A DNA stretch of 64,000 nucleotides from Chloroflexota bacterium. GTDB lineage: Bacteria; Chloroflexota; Anaerolineae; Aggregatilineales; Phototrophicaceae. The translations under genes were made by a program, and so were the position numbers. Under the pieces are notes generated by a model. The model was not told where the DNA came from. It did not search any database and saw nothing but the letters and a program-made list of their open reading frames with translations. Position 1 is the first letter of the stretch. Every line of letters begins with the position of its first letter. Shown piece after piece: positions 54,890-63,960 of this stretch. The stretch is from contig WTGB01000130.1 in the NCBI GenBank assembly GCA_011523735.1, forward strand, positions 1 through 64,000, written 5' to 3'.

Positions 54890-57800
54890 TCAGAGCTGCT
54901 GCGCCCGCACCGCCCCCGAGCCGGTCGCTTCTATCTTCCGGCTGATGTAGGACATGATATAGCTGAATACAAAGAAGAGGATCGCGACGTACAAGAAGGT
55001 CTCCTGGCGCTTTTGCAGGAATTCCGCCTGCGCCACGACGCGCGAGGCGACGCCGAGGATATCAGCCAAGCCGACGATGAAGACCAGCGATGTATCCTTG
55101 AACAGTGAAATGAACTGCCCCACCAGCGCCGGAATCACCGCCCGCAAAGCCTGTGGCAGCAAGATGTAGAGCGTCGCCTGCCAGTTGGACAAGCCGATCG
55201 CTTGCGCCGCTTCAGTTTGGCCGCGGTCGACTGACTGCAAGCCGCCGCGCACATTCTCCGCCAGATAGGCGGCGCTAAACATGGTAAAAGCGACCCAGGC
55301 GCGGACTGCCTGGTCAATTGCCGCCAGATTCGGGTCCACCAGCGGGACAAGCAGTGAGGCTAGAAACAGTATCGTGATCAAGGGCACGCCGCGCACCAAC
55401 TCAATGTAGAGAATACAAGTGTATTTCACCACCGCGAGATTGCTGCGCCGTCCCAGCGCCAGCGCCAGACCAATAGGGAAGGATGCGGCGATGCCCAGCA
55501 CCGTCAACTGCATGGTGATCATCAAGCCGCCCCAAAGCCGCTTGTCAGACAAGGGCAGCAAGTCATCGGGCGATGCCTGCAGGGCGCCCTGCGCGCCCAA
55601 ACCAGAGATGATGCCGGGGATGATCCATATAGCGGCGAGCCAAGCCCCCGCCACCACAGCGATGCTATGCAACGGGTATCGATTGAAGAGCCATCCGCCG
55701 CGCGCGCCTAACTCCGTCCGCTTGTCCAGTTGGCTCCCTTCGCCTCGCTTGAAGACGACCACGCCGCCAGCCAGCCAAATGACGAAATAAATCGTTGACC
55801 AGCGATCAACCCCGGTGAAACTTTGCATCCACAAGAATGTCAGCAGCAACAATCCAATGATGATTCGATTTGAGGTCCATTTGGTGGCGCCGCTGAAGAA
55901 CATCCAGACGATCCACAACAGGAAGGCCAGACCTGCCAGCATCCCCACCGCGCTATCGGCGGTCGCCGACGCCACATTCGTATTGAGCAGCACGAAGGGG
56001 AAGGCGATGCAGCCGATCAGAAAGCCGTAACGCTTGGTTGCCATGTTCATCGCGCCATTTAGTCGCGTGCCGCCGATGCCGGCCAATATGCCGACGACGG
56101 CAAGCGCCAGCCAAAGCAGTATCGAAATCGAATGATCGGTATACCAGCCCTCCCAAACCAGATTGATAAGGAAAGCTTGCGCGATCTGCAAGAAGAATCC
56201 GCCGACCAGCAGCGCATAGCCGAGTGTTCCTCTGAAGTTGAGACCGACAAAATACATCAGCAGCAGCCAGAATAGACCGCCGACCATACTGCCAAGCGTC
56301 GCGCCTGAGAGACCGCCGATGCCCGATCCCAGCGCGAACATGATTAAGGGATAGGCGCCCCAGCCATAAATCAGAAGGCGATTGGTTGAGCCTTCGGCAT
56401 CCTCGCCCCGATTAGTTCGGTTGAGCCAGGTTTCGCCCCGGCGCACCGCCAATACAGCGCCGTAGGCAGCCGCGATTCTCAGGACCACCCCAATAACGCC
56501 GGTGATCGTCCCATCTCCGTCAAGCAAAGCGAAGTAGACAAGCAGGATGAGCAGGGGCGTCATCGACCAGGCCAAGACCGTGGCTCGACTGCTGTTGTTA
56601 TTGAAAACCGAGTTCTCGCCGAGCAAGTGAGCCGCCGCTCGCCCCAGGATGAATCCCCAGGCGACGGTGATGAGGAAGGGTATCAGCAGCGCTTCGACCT
56701 GTTCAAAAAACGGCGGAATGAAGTGAATCAAATAGGTTTGCAGATCACGAAGGCCGCGAAACTGATTGTCAATCAATACGGCAACGGGTATCGGTCTGCC
56801 ATCGCGCAGCGGACGGCTGTCTGTAACCACCAACTCGTTGTCGGTCAAGCGCACAAATTGCGATTCGGTGGCGCTGAGTGTACGCTCGACAATCGGGTAG
56901 ATGCCAGTCGCCGCCAGGATCGTGCTGCCGTCTTTACCCTCGGCCGCGTTCTTGCTCAGGATATACCAGCCGTCCTCAGGTATATCGAAGCTGACACTGT
57001 CGCCGGCCCCGCTCAAGATACCCTCCGCCAGCGCCGCCCGCGTCTGCGCATCAAGGATCGCCACCGCCATCGGCGTCTGACCGAGCTCGTAAAGCTCAAG
57101 CACGGATTGGGGCGTCAGCAAGCGCACAAACATATCCCGCAGGAATGCGGCTTCCCGCGGCAAAGGCCGGATGAGTTCTTCATCCTCATCGGCTTGGTCT
57201 CTTTCGCCGATGAAATCTTCCGAAAGCTGCACGACGAGAAGCTCGCCCAAGTCTTCCAACTGTTCGCTCGTCAGTACCGTTACCGTCAAATGTTCGATAG
57301 CATCCTGCAGTTCAGCCGGTATCACATCGTTGACCGATAGGTTTTTGACCGCGTCGTCAACTGATTCAGCCTCGACCAGAATAACGTCCGCGCGCGGGTC
57401 CAAGCCTTTGGCGGCGCCTTCCAGCCGGCCCAGCCAAAAGCGCAACTCGCCGACTTCGCTCCCGGCTGAACTGAGGCGCCCGCCGATATGCGCGACGTAG
57501 TCTTCGGTCGAAGCCAGCATGTCATTCGTGCGCGTGAAAGTTCGGATATTCAACCGCGTGCGTTCTTCGAGCGATTCGGTCAATTCGCCACTGGCCATTT
57601 GATCGAAAGTCTCGCCGGTTTTGGCCCGCTGTTCAATTCGGTTTAGCGCGGCGTTCCCCAATGCGTTTGAGCCGCGGTCGGAGAAACCCGATAGCCGGCT
57701 CAAGGTTTCGATGTCGACGACTTCGTCAAGCGCGAGGCTGATTGAAACGCTCTCGCCCGCCTGCGCGATAAACGCCAACTCAGCCTGTGGCGTCAGCGCG

Positions 57801-58288
57801 GTGGCGCGGTCGACGATGTCGACATTGCCAGCCGTGAGGTAGGAGCGAGGCTGCTCGATGGTCGCTTCGATAACCGATGGCAGCACGCCGACGATAATCA
57901 CTGCGCCAAGCGAGATGCCCGCCAGTATGCGCACGGAACGGCGCGCCCAGGCGGCCAGGCTCATACCGGTCAACAAAGCGGCCAGCAGCACGGTAAGCGC
58001 CAGGCGCCACTCGAACTCCGGTTCAAATGACAGCATCATAAAGAGACGCTGATTGTTGATGATGGCGAACCAGTTGGCCGAACGAATCGCCCAGTCAAAG
58101 AAACTGATTAGTAAACCCAGGATAAGCAGCGATGACACGATGGTGACGACAATATCCGCCGGCGAACTAAAGAGGTTCTGCCGCATCCAACCGGCTAAAC
58201 CGACCTCGAGTTTCGGTGGCGGCTTCGCCGGCTCATCCTGATAATGGATGATCGACCTGCCCGCGTCCGCGTTCATTTGCTCCGACAT
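54890..58288 (-). CDS. aapM: Giant AapM-like amino acid ABC permease (1132 residues)
   Basis: Residues 1 to about 80 match the AapM head (RQNLFSSPADIVVTIVSSLL). The last 270 (about 860-1132) are the normal permease with GGLMITMQLTVLGIAASFPIG, ELVRGVPLITILF and the EAA motif QTEAAQAIGLSNWQATLYIL. Between them lie about 700 extra residues: an extracytoplasmic region of about 400 (from about 150) rich in acidic and coiled-coil segments, and about ten membrane helices (about 545-840). AapM proteins are normally near 400 residues. The frame is continuous, with no sign of a stop or shift. The extra part may be a sensor, scaffold or separate transporter fused in; its job is unknown. Confidence 0.8.
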   Translation of the reverse strand: MSEQMNADAGRSIIHYQDEPAKPPPKLEVGLAGWMRQNLFSSPADIVVTIVSSLLILGLLISFFDWAIRSANWFAIINNQRLFMMLSFEPEFEWRLALTVLLAALLTGMSLAAWARRSVRILAGISLGAVIIVGVLPSVIEATIEQPRSYLTAGNVDIVDRATALTPQAELAFIAQAGESVSISLALDEVVDIETLSRLSGFSDRGSNALGNAALNRIEQRAKTGETFDQMASGELTESLEERTRLNIRTFTRTNDMLASTEDYVAHIGGRLSSAGSEVGELRFWLGRLEGAAKGLDPRADVILVEAESVDDAVKNLSVNDVIPAELQDAIEHLTVTVLTSEQLEDLGELLVVQLSEDFIGERDQADEDEELIRPLPREAAFLRDMFVRLLTPQSVLELYELGQTPMAVAILDAQTRAALAEGILSGAGDSVSFDIPEDGWYILSKNAAEGKDGSTILAATGIYPIVERTLSATESQFVRLTDNELVVTDSRPLRDGRPIPVAVLIDNQFRGLRDLQTYLIHFIPPFFEQVEALLIPFLITVAWGFILGRAAAHLLGENSVFNNNSSRATVLAWSMTPLLILLVYFALLDGDGTITGVIGVVLRIAAAYGAVLAVRRGETWLNRTNRGEDAEGSTNRLLIYGWGAYPLIMFALGSGIGGLSGATLGSMVGGLFWLLLMYFVGLNFRGTLGYALLVGGFFLQIAQAFLINLVWEGWYTDHSISILLWLALAVVGILAGIGGTRLNGAMNMATKRYGFLIGCIAFPFVLLNTNVASATADSAVGMLAGLAFLLWIVWMFFSGATKWTSNRIIIGLLLLTFLWMQSFTGVDRWSTIYFVIWLAGGVVVFKRGEGSQLDKRTELGARGGWLFNRYPLHSIAVVAGAWLAAIWIIPGIISGLGAQGALQASPDDLLPLSDKRLWGGLMITMQLTVLGIAASFPIGLALALGRRSNLAVVKYTCILYIELVRGVPLITILFLASLLVPLVDPNLAAIDQAVRAWVAFTMFSAAYLAENVRGGLQSVDRGQTEAAQAIGLSNWQATLYILLPQALRAVIPALVGQFISLFKDTSLVFIVGLADILGVASRVVAQAEFLQKRQETFLYVAILFFVFSYIMSYISRKIEATGSGAVRAQQL

Positions 58289-58295
58289 CAGCGGC

Positions 58296-59900
58296 TTACC
58301 TCGTCACCAGCTGATAGCGCTGATTGATCACATTCATCAGCAGCGAAATGCACAGGCTGATGAACAAATATGACAGCATGACCATCACAATGCCGGTTAC
58401 CGATTGACCCGACTGATTTATGATCGTAAACGTCACTTGATAAATATCCGTGTAAGCCACCGCGATCGCGAGGCTGGAGTTCTTGGAGAGATTGAGAAAC
58501 TGATTGCCTAATGGCGGAATGATGACACGCAGCGCCTGCGGCAAAATGATCAAGCGCAGCATGTCCGCCTGTGACAATCCCAGAGCGCGAGAAGCTTCCA
58601 ACTGTCCTTTGGGCACAGCCTGAATGCCCGCACGCACGATCTCGGCAATGAAGGCTGAGGTGTAGATCACCAATCCCAGAAAGACAGCCAGATAATTGGG
58701 CGAGAATTCGATGCCCGTTTCGATGTTGCGTCCGCGGCGATCAAGCGTTGGCGGGCGGAAGAGCAGCGGCTGCCGCGTATATTCCAGCTCCTGCTCTATC
58801 GTCAGCAAGCCGGATTCGAAAGCCTCCTCGTATTCCATGTCGATGAATTCATCGCGATCCTCATCGTAGACCGGTATCACCGATGGCGTGGGCCGCATGC
58901 CCATGATCACCCAACCCAGCAGCGTGAATCCAACGAAGGTGACCAGGGCGTAGCGCGTCCGCGGAATTGGCTGACCAGTGCTCTCTGTGATGAAGGCGAA
59001 GTAACGCGAAAGCGCCATCGACACAATTGCGCCAATCACGACAAAGACCATCCAGACGCCAAACATAGAGGACGGAATCAACTCGAATATGGCGACGCCC
59101 TTAATGCTGATATAAATGCCGGGGTAGAATTCAATGGGCGTCCCTGACCCGACAAGCACGATGCCCAACAGGTTGACAATGACAACAACGGCGATGCCAA
59201 CCTGCCGCAAGCCATTACGCCAGGCCGGTCTCCGCAAGGTCCCGCCATATTGCCAGATGACCAGAATCACGACGAGCGAAAGCCCGTATTGCAGCAGCGG
59301 CAAGCTGCGCACGCCCTCGCGCGGAAAAGCGATCGATTCCTGCTGCTGCGGCAAGGACAGCATGACAATGAAATACCAGGCGATTATCTGCAGCAAAACC
59401 GGCGTATTGCGCAAGACTTCCACGTAAGCCCGCGAAATCGTCCGCAGCAGGAAGTTGGGGCTCAGCAAGAAGATACCCGCCATGATGCCGATGACGGTTG
59501 TAGACAGCAAGCCGAGCAAGACGACGCGCAGGGTATTGATGAAACCAACCTGAAAGGCGTCAATGTAACGGTCGTTGGAGGAATAACTGCCGGAATCCGC
59601 CAGGCTGAAGCCGGCGCGGTTCTGTAAGAATTCAAAATTCGGAGACTGATTGGTGGATTCCAGCGCGGTATTGATACGCGTCTGTAAATCGTTCAGCACG
59701 ATGACAACGATGACGACAAAAAGCAATTGAGCGATGCCTTTAAGAATGCGGCCATCGCGGAATACCGTCGGCAACAGATGCTCTTGTTGGCTCTCTGCTT
59801 TGATCGCCATCAGCTTTTCGTCATACGGATACAGGAACTCTTCAGCCGGGCTATTTCGATCAACAACAATAATTCTATTCAACCAAAGCGGATATGACAA
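58296..59900 (-). CDS. aapQ: Polar amino acid ABC transporter permease (AapQ-like)
   Basis: 534 residues, longer than usual for AapQ (about 400). AapQ features are FRDGRILKGIAQLLFVVIV near residues 47-65, GFINTLRVVLLGLLSTTVIG, VEVLRNTPVLLQI and the EAA loop EASRALGLSQADMLRLIILP. The extra length is a loop of about 60-70 residues (around 340-405) with EDRDEFIDMEYEEAFES. TTG 59900 is the longest start; ATG 59810 would remove 30 residues. It lies eight bases upstream of aapM. Confidence 0.84.
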   Translation of the reverse strand: MSYPLWLNRIIVVDRNSPAEEFLYPYDEKLMAIKAESQQEHLLPTVFRDGRILKGIAQLLFVVIVVIVLNDLQTRINTALESTNQSPNFEFLQNRAGFSLADSGSYSSNDRYIDAFQVGFINTLRVVLLGLLSTTVIGIMAGIFLLSPNFLLRTISRAYVEVLRNTPVLLQIIAWYFIVMLSLPQQQESIAFPREGVRSLPLLQYGLSLVVILVIWQYGGTLRRPAWRNGLRQVGIAVVVIVNLLGIVLVGSGTPIEFYPGIYISIKGVAIFELIPSSMFGVWMVFVVIGAIVSMALSRYFAFITESTGQPIPRTRYALVTFVGFTLLGWVIMGMRPTPSVIPVYDEDRDEFIDMEYEEAFESGLLTIEQELEYTRQPLLFRPPTLDRRGRNIETGIEFSPNYLAVFLGLVIYTSAFIAEIVRAGIQAVPKGQLEASRALGLSQADMLRLIILPQALRVIIPPLGNQFLNLSKNSSLAIAVAYTDIYQVTFTIINQSGQSVTGIVMVMLSYLFISLCISLLMNVINQRYQLVTR

Positions 59901-59981
59901 ATTTTAGTCTAAATGCTTGTTCCTCCGAGTAAACTAAGGGTTTGCAAACGACTAATCGGCCAGTTGCAATGGGCAGATGCC

Positions 59982-60029
59982 AGAGAAAAAGAGACGAGGC
60001 GCGTCACCTTGTCGATGATACGCCTCGTC
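59982..60029 (-). terminator. Intercistronic terminator between aapJ and aapQ
   Basis: On the minus strand GACGAGGCG and CGCCTCGTC pair around a 19-base loop, followed by TCTTTTTCTC. A partial terminator after the binding-protein gene would lower expression of the downstream transporter genes, as is common in such operons. Confidence 0.7.
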
Positions 60030-60064
60030 AGACTGTCTTAGCGCTAGCTACGACCAGATTCGGT

Positions 60065-61102
60065 TTAACGGAAGGGCGCCGCGTACATCAAGCCGCCGTC
60101 CGTCCAGAGGGCGTTGAAGCCGCGTTCCAGACCGAATATGGTATCCGGACCCAGGTTGCGATCGAAGATCTCGGCGTAGTTGCCCATCTGCGTGATCACA
60201 TCAACCATGAACTGGTCATTGATGCCCAGGTAGTCACCGGCCACGTTGTCACCCAAGCCGAGCAAACGACCGATACCGGCATCTTCGCTATCCATGAAAT
60301 CACCGATGTTCATGCTGTCGATGCCAAATTCCTCGGCGGACAGCAGACCCCAGACCACCCAGCGGATGATATCCGCGAAGTTGGCGTCATTCTGCGGGCT
60401 GACGGGACCGAGCGGCTCCTTGCTGATAGCGCCAGGCAGGATCACGTGCGCGGCCGGATCGGCCGATGTGGCTTTGCGCGAAACCAAGCTGCTGATATCG
60501 CTGGTGAAGGCATCGCAGGCGCCCGCCTCGTAAGCATCCATAATGGCATCGAAATCCGGGAATGTATTCAATTCCCAGTCCGCGCCCAGGGCGTTGGCTT
60601 TGTCCGTGATGTTCAACTCGGTCGTCGTGCCGGCCGTGGCGCACATCGTAATGCTCTCTTCGCCGAGTTCATCAATGGTGCTCACGCCAAAGTCAACCTT
60701 GACCATGATACCCTGACCATCATAGAAGGTCGTGGGACCGAAGGTGGCGCCCCACTCGGTATCGCGGCTGAGCGTCCAGGTGGTGTTGCGGCTGAGCATG
60801 TCGATTTCGCCGCTAGCGAGAGCGGTCGGACGTTCAGCAGCAGCCAGCGGACGGAAAGCGATCGCGTTGGCGTCGCCCAAGATCGCGGCGGCGACAGCGC
60901 GGCAAATATCCACATCAAAACCTTCAAAGTCGCCAGCGTCATTCTGTGTGCCGAAGCCCGGCAGTACCGAGTTCACGCCGCATATCAATTCACCGCGGTC
61001 GCGGATGCGCTCAACAATGTGCCCATCCTGCGCAACTGTAAGCCCCGCGCTGACAACGAGTACGGCAACTATAAGTAGTGCTGCTAATACAAAGCGTTTC
61101 AT
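60065..61102 (-). CDS. aapJ: Polar amino acid ABC transporter substrate-binding protein (AapJ-like)
   Basis: 345 residues with a signal peptide (MKRFVLAALLIVAVLVVSAG). The binding-protein core begins DRGELICGVNSVLPGFG and has GDFEGFDVDICRAVAAAILG and EIDMLSRNTTWTLSRDTEWG, as in AapJ/BztA proteins that bind several L-amino acids. Cys residues in SITMCATAGTTTEL and EAGACDAFTSD could pair. It delivers the ligand to the AapQ-AapM permease. First gene of the operon; GGAGG precedes the ATG. Confidence 0.88.
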   Translation of the reverse strand: MKRFVLAALLIVAVLVVSAGLTVAQDGHIVERIRDRGELICGVNSVLPGFGTQNDAGDFEGFDVDICRAVAAAILGDANAIAFRPLAAAERPTALASGEIDMLSRNTTWTLSRDTEWGATFGPTTFYDGQGIMVKVDFGVSTIDELGEESITMCATAGTTTELNITDKANALGADWELNTFPDFDAIMDAYEAGACDAFTSDISSLVSRKATSADPAAHVILPGAISKEPLGPVSPQNDANFADIIRWVVWGLLSAEEFGIDSMNIGDFMDSEDAGIGRLLGLGDNVAGDYLGINDQFMVDVITQMGNYAEIFDRNLGPDTIFGLERGFNALWTDGGLMYAAPFR

Positions 61103-61249
61103 TGCTGCAATCCTCCAAGATTGACATTGGTCAGATAGATCTGCTATGCGGAAACCAAGAACAAAGAATCAACGGTTCCGCAGAGCATTTCACTTATAGT
61201 CTAAAGGAGAACGCGACTTATGTCAAAACTCAAGCGAGGATATCAACAA

Positions 61250-61288
61250 GAGAAAACCGCTCGTTAAAGGAAACCCTAACAGAGCGGT
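61250..61288 (-). terminator. Rho-independent terminator after the SelW-like gene
   Basis: On the minus strand ACCGCTC and GAGCGGT pair around a loop of 19 bases, followed by TTTCTCTT. Confidence 0.6.
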
Positions 61289-61335
61289 AAATGGCTTATT
61301 GCCTATTGTGAATTGAATCTGCGAAGCGGCTGTGA

Positions 61336-61629
61336 CTATTTGGCGGCCAACTGAAAATCGGCTGGACGGACAGTCTCAAGCACTTTCATGATGCCGGCTC
61401 TGACTTCGCCCGGCTCCGCGTGCCTGCCCACCGCCTGCTTGGAGAAGACCAACTCGCCATTGACCCAGACATCAAAGACGCCGCCGGTGCCCGGTATGAG
61501 CTTCCAACTGCTGATGAAGTATTCAATTTCACGTTCGTTCAAGATTTCGTCCGTCAAACTGACGGCATTAGGTTGGTGTCCTCAAGTCGCGCAGTACTTG
61601 ACGACGATGTCCATTCCACCTTCTTGCAT
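61336..61629 (-). CDS. SelW-like selenoprotein (Rdx family) with in-frame TGA as selenocysteine
   Basis: 97 residues if TGA 61584-61582 is read as selenocysteine, giving YCATUGHQPNAVSL with the CxxU redox motif (C13, U16) of SelW/SelT/SelH thioredoxin-like proteins. The rest is typical: FISSWKLIPGTGGVFDVWVN, then GELVFSKQAVGRHAEPGEV. ATG 61629 follows AGAGGAGAG; ATG 61614 is an alternative. A hairpin 16 bases after the TGA (CCGTCA, loop GTT, TGACGG) fits the bacterial SECIS pattern with GU in the loop. Downstream reading in the same frame is open to the normal stop. It probably acts in thiol redox control. No sel genes are in the window. Confidence 0.82.
61551..61565 (-). promoter_or_regulatory. 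bSECIS-like hairpin of the SelW-like gene
   Basis: Minus strand: six-base arms CCGTCA and TGACGG with loop GTT. The GU of the loop lies 22 bases after the TGA, within the 16-37 base window known for bacterial SECIS elements. Confidence 0.65.
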
Positions 61630-61778
61630 GATGCGCTCTCCTCTACTAAGACGGATATTTGCGGGTGACAACATTATAACTTAGACGCCGGAAAATGCAA
61701 ACCTGAGGCTGGAAATCGGGATTGCTGACGCCTTGCCTACGGGCGATACGCGCCAAGCCTACTATCAAGCCGATTCGC

Positions 61779-61806
61779 TTGACGGGCCGCCTGCCCAGCT
61801 TATGCT
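61779..61806 (+). promoter_or_regulatory. Promoter of the first CPHLPPR-domain gene
   Basis: TTGACG and TATGCT with 16-base spacing, in an upstream module repeated before each member of this family. Confidence 0.6.
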
Positions 61807-61841
61807 TAGCAATAAGTATTTCGCGGGTAAGGAGCGGACAG

Positions 61842-62666
61842 ATGAACGCGAAACGATTTGCGCCGACCGCAATCGCCCTTGGCTGGCTCAGCATTGCACT
61901 GCTGGCTCTGCCCGCGCGAGCGCAAAGCTTCCGAGGCCACACTTGTGAGAACCTGTGGGAACACATCCACGCTGGAGGCTATGTAATTTTTGACGAGATC
62001 AACAAGTGGTTCTATAAGACTTGCGCAAATGCGGAAAAAGCAGACGATCAACAGGAAAACATTGGAGAGCCAGAGGACCGTCCGCGCGATGTGACCTGCC
62101 CCCACTTGCCGCCCAGGGTCGCCGTCTTTGGCTACGCAGTGAACACCCAATGCCAGATGGTCGGCGAGGTCGTCATTGGGAAGACGGACTTGGTCCAGCG
62201 CGGTTTCATCGACGCGGTCGATGTCTGGAGCTACGTCAATGGCGGGCTGGAAGTCTGTTTCCGCAATAGCGGCTGGCTGGTCTTCCTGGACGCCACCTAT
62301 CTTGAGCGCATGGTCATGGAACTGGAGCAGTACACTCGCGCTGGCATGACCTGTGGCCGGATTGACCGTATTGGAACAGTGGTGCTGCTCCGCTCGGCCG
62401 CGCCGGTTGAAACGCCAACCACCAGCGAAACGCCGGCCACGCTGCCCACATTTGATGCCATCCCGCCGAGCGATTGCATGGTCAAACTGGAGGAGACGCT
62501 TTTCCTGCGCGCCGAGCCAGCCGGAGAGATCATCGGCCTCGTCTGGCTCAATTCTGAAGTGCCCGTCTTCGAGATCAACGGCGACTGGTACAAGGTCGAG
62601 TTCGAGGGAACGATTGGCTACATCAGCCGCCTTTACAGCCGGGTCTTGTACGGCGGCTGCACCTGA
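61842..62666 (+). CDS. Secreted CPHLPPR-domain protein with SH3-like tail, paralogue 1
   Basis: 274 residues with a signal peptide (ALGWLSIALLALPARAQ). The central domain (about 79-180) runs from CPHLPPRVAVFGYAVNTQC through RGFIDAVDVWSYVNGG and FLDATYLERM to GMTCGRIDRIGTVVLL, with four conserved Cys. After a Pro/Thr linker comes an SH3-like C-terminal domain (FLRAEPAGEIIGLVWLNSEV, then WYKVEFEGTIGYISR). The same domain pair occurs in the genes at 35267 and 62857. ATG 61842 follows AAGGAG. Probably a cell-surface binding protein; ligand unknown. Confidence 0.65.
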   Translation: MNAKRFAPTAIALGWLSIALLALPARAQSFRGHTCENLWEHIHAGGYVIFDEINKWFYKTCANAEKADDQQENIGEPEDRPRDVTCPHLPPRVAVFGYAVNTQCQMVGEVVIGKTDLVQRGFIDAVDVWSYVNGGLEVCFRNSGWLVFLDATYLERMVMELEQYTRAGMTCGRIDRIGTVVLLRSAAPVETPTTSETPATLPTFDAIPPSDCMVKLEETLFLRAEPAGEIIGLVWLNSEVPVFEINGDWYKVEFEGTIGYISRLYSRVLYGGCT

Positions 62667-62823
62667 GCCCAGCGTATCTCCCCGCCCGGAAGATTCGAGG
62701 CGGGGCGTCGCTGATGCTTCCGGCAATGGAAACCTGCTAAACCTACTGCAACCCTACGGACGATAAGCGCCCAGCCTGTGATCGAGCCGAATTGCTTGAC
62801 CGCCATATTCTCGCGTCTACACT
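62665..62823 (+). repeat. Intergenic module, copy 1 of a direct duplication
   Basis: It includes the hairpin CCCGCC/GGCGGG, GGCAATGGAAACCTGCTAAA and the promoter with TTGACCGCCATATTCTCGCG. Copy 2 lies at 63818-63988 and is nearly identical; a shorter part recurs at about 61734-61785. Confidence 0.7.
62796..62823 (+). promoter_or_regulatory. Promoter of the second CPHLPPR-domain gene
   Basis: TTGACC and TACACT with 16-base spacing, in the repeated upstream module. Confidence 0.6.
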
Positions 62824-62856
62824 GGAAACATGAAATTTATGTGACGCAGGAGAAGC

Positions 62857-63819
62857 ATGATGAACAGGAGACAACTTCAACGACTGTTCCGGCTCGCGCT
62901 CTTCATTTCGCTGGCTGCTGCGCTCCTAGCGCCTCTTCCCGCGCTGGCTCAGAGCGGCGTCAGGAACCTTCGAGCTGCGAAAATTAGTCATAACTCCATC
63001 ACTGTCAAGTGGGACGCTACGCCTGGGTTCTCTACCTATGAAATCTTCTACAGTCCCGTCGGGAGTAATGTTGACTCCTTCGAACTGACCAACGGAACCT
63101 CATTTACGATCAGGGGGCTGCGTCCCCAGACAAACTACCGCATTGTTGTAGGTTATGGCCATCTCGGGCATAGCCAGATCACAGTCCGCACAGCAAAAAA
63201 GACTGAACCTAAAAAAGTCATCAGGTACGTCCCGCCCGATGTGACCTGCCCGCACCTGCCGCCCCGAGTCGTCGTCAGCGACTATATAGAGAATACCCAA
63301 TGCCAGATGGTCGGCGAGGTCGTCATCTCCGGGCAGCCGGATCTGCATGAGCGCGGCTTCATCGATGCGGTGGATGTATGGAACGTTATGCCAGCTGGAG
63401 GCGTCGAAGTCTGTTTCCATTATCACGGCTGGCTCATCTTCCTGGACGCCGCCTACGCGCCGCGCATGGTGACGGAACTGGATCATACGCATCGCGATGG
63501 CATGACCTGCGGCCGGATCGACCGCGCCGGCACGGTGGTGCTGCTCGCCTCAGCCCCGTCCCTGAGGCCAGTGACCCAGCCGGCGGAAAACACCCTGCCC
63601 GTCTTTGAAGCCACCCCGCTGAGCGATTGTCAGATCAAACTGGTGGAGACGCTCTTCCTGCGCGCCGAGCCAGGCGGCGAGATCATCGGCCTGGTCTGGC
63701 TGAATTCCGAGGTGTACGCCTTCGAGATCAATGGCTATTGGTACAAGATCGAGTTCGAGGGCGTGACTGGCTATATCAGCCGCTACTATCGGGAAGTTTT
63801 GCGCGGCGGCTGTGGCTGA
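62857..63819 (+). CDS. Secreted FN3-CPHLPPR-SH3-like protein, paralogue 2
   Basis: 320 residues with a signal peptide (FRLALFISLAAALLAPLPALAQ). A fibronectin type III domain (about 33-115, VRNLRAAKISHNSITVKWDA, then TNYRIVVGYG) replaces the short N-terminal part of paralogue 1. The shared domain (CPHLPPRVVVSDYIENTQC to CGRIDRAGTVVLLAS) and the SH3-like tail follow. The two ATG codons at 62857 and 62860 are both usable; AGGAGAAGC precedes them. The gene and its 3' flank are part of a tandem duplication. Confidence 0.65.
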   Translation: MMNRRQLQRLFRLALFISLAAALLAPLPALAQSGVRNLRAAKISHNSITVKWDATPGFSTYEIFYSPVGSNVDSFELTNGTSFTIRGLRPQTNYRIVVGYGHLGHSQITVRTAKKTEPKKVIRYVPPDVTCPHLPPRVVVSDYIENTQCQMVGEVVISGQPDLHERGFIDAVDVWNVMPAGGVEVCFHYHGWLIFLDAAYAPRMVTELDHTHRDGMTCGRIDRAGTVVLLASAPSLRPVTQPAENTLPVFEATPLSDCQIKLVETLFLRAEPGGEIIGLVWLNSEVYAFEINGYWYKIEFEGVTGYISRYYREVLRGGCG

Positions 63820-63843
63820 GCCAAGCGTATCGCTCAGTTCTGC

Positions 63844-63880
63844 GACGCCCTGCCCGGAAGATTCGGGGCGGGGCGTCTTT
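63844..63880 (+). terminator. Terminator after the second CPHLPPR-domain gene
   Basis: GACGCCC and GGGCGTC flank an inner GCCC/GGGC stem, followed by TTT. Confidence 0.55.
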
Positions 63881-63960
63881 GATGCCGGCAATGGAAACCT
63901 GCTAAACCTACCGCAAGCCTACGGACGATACACGCCCCGCCTACTATCCAGCCGAATTGC

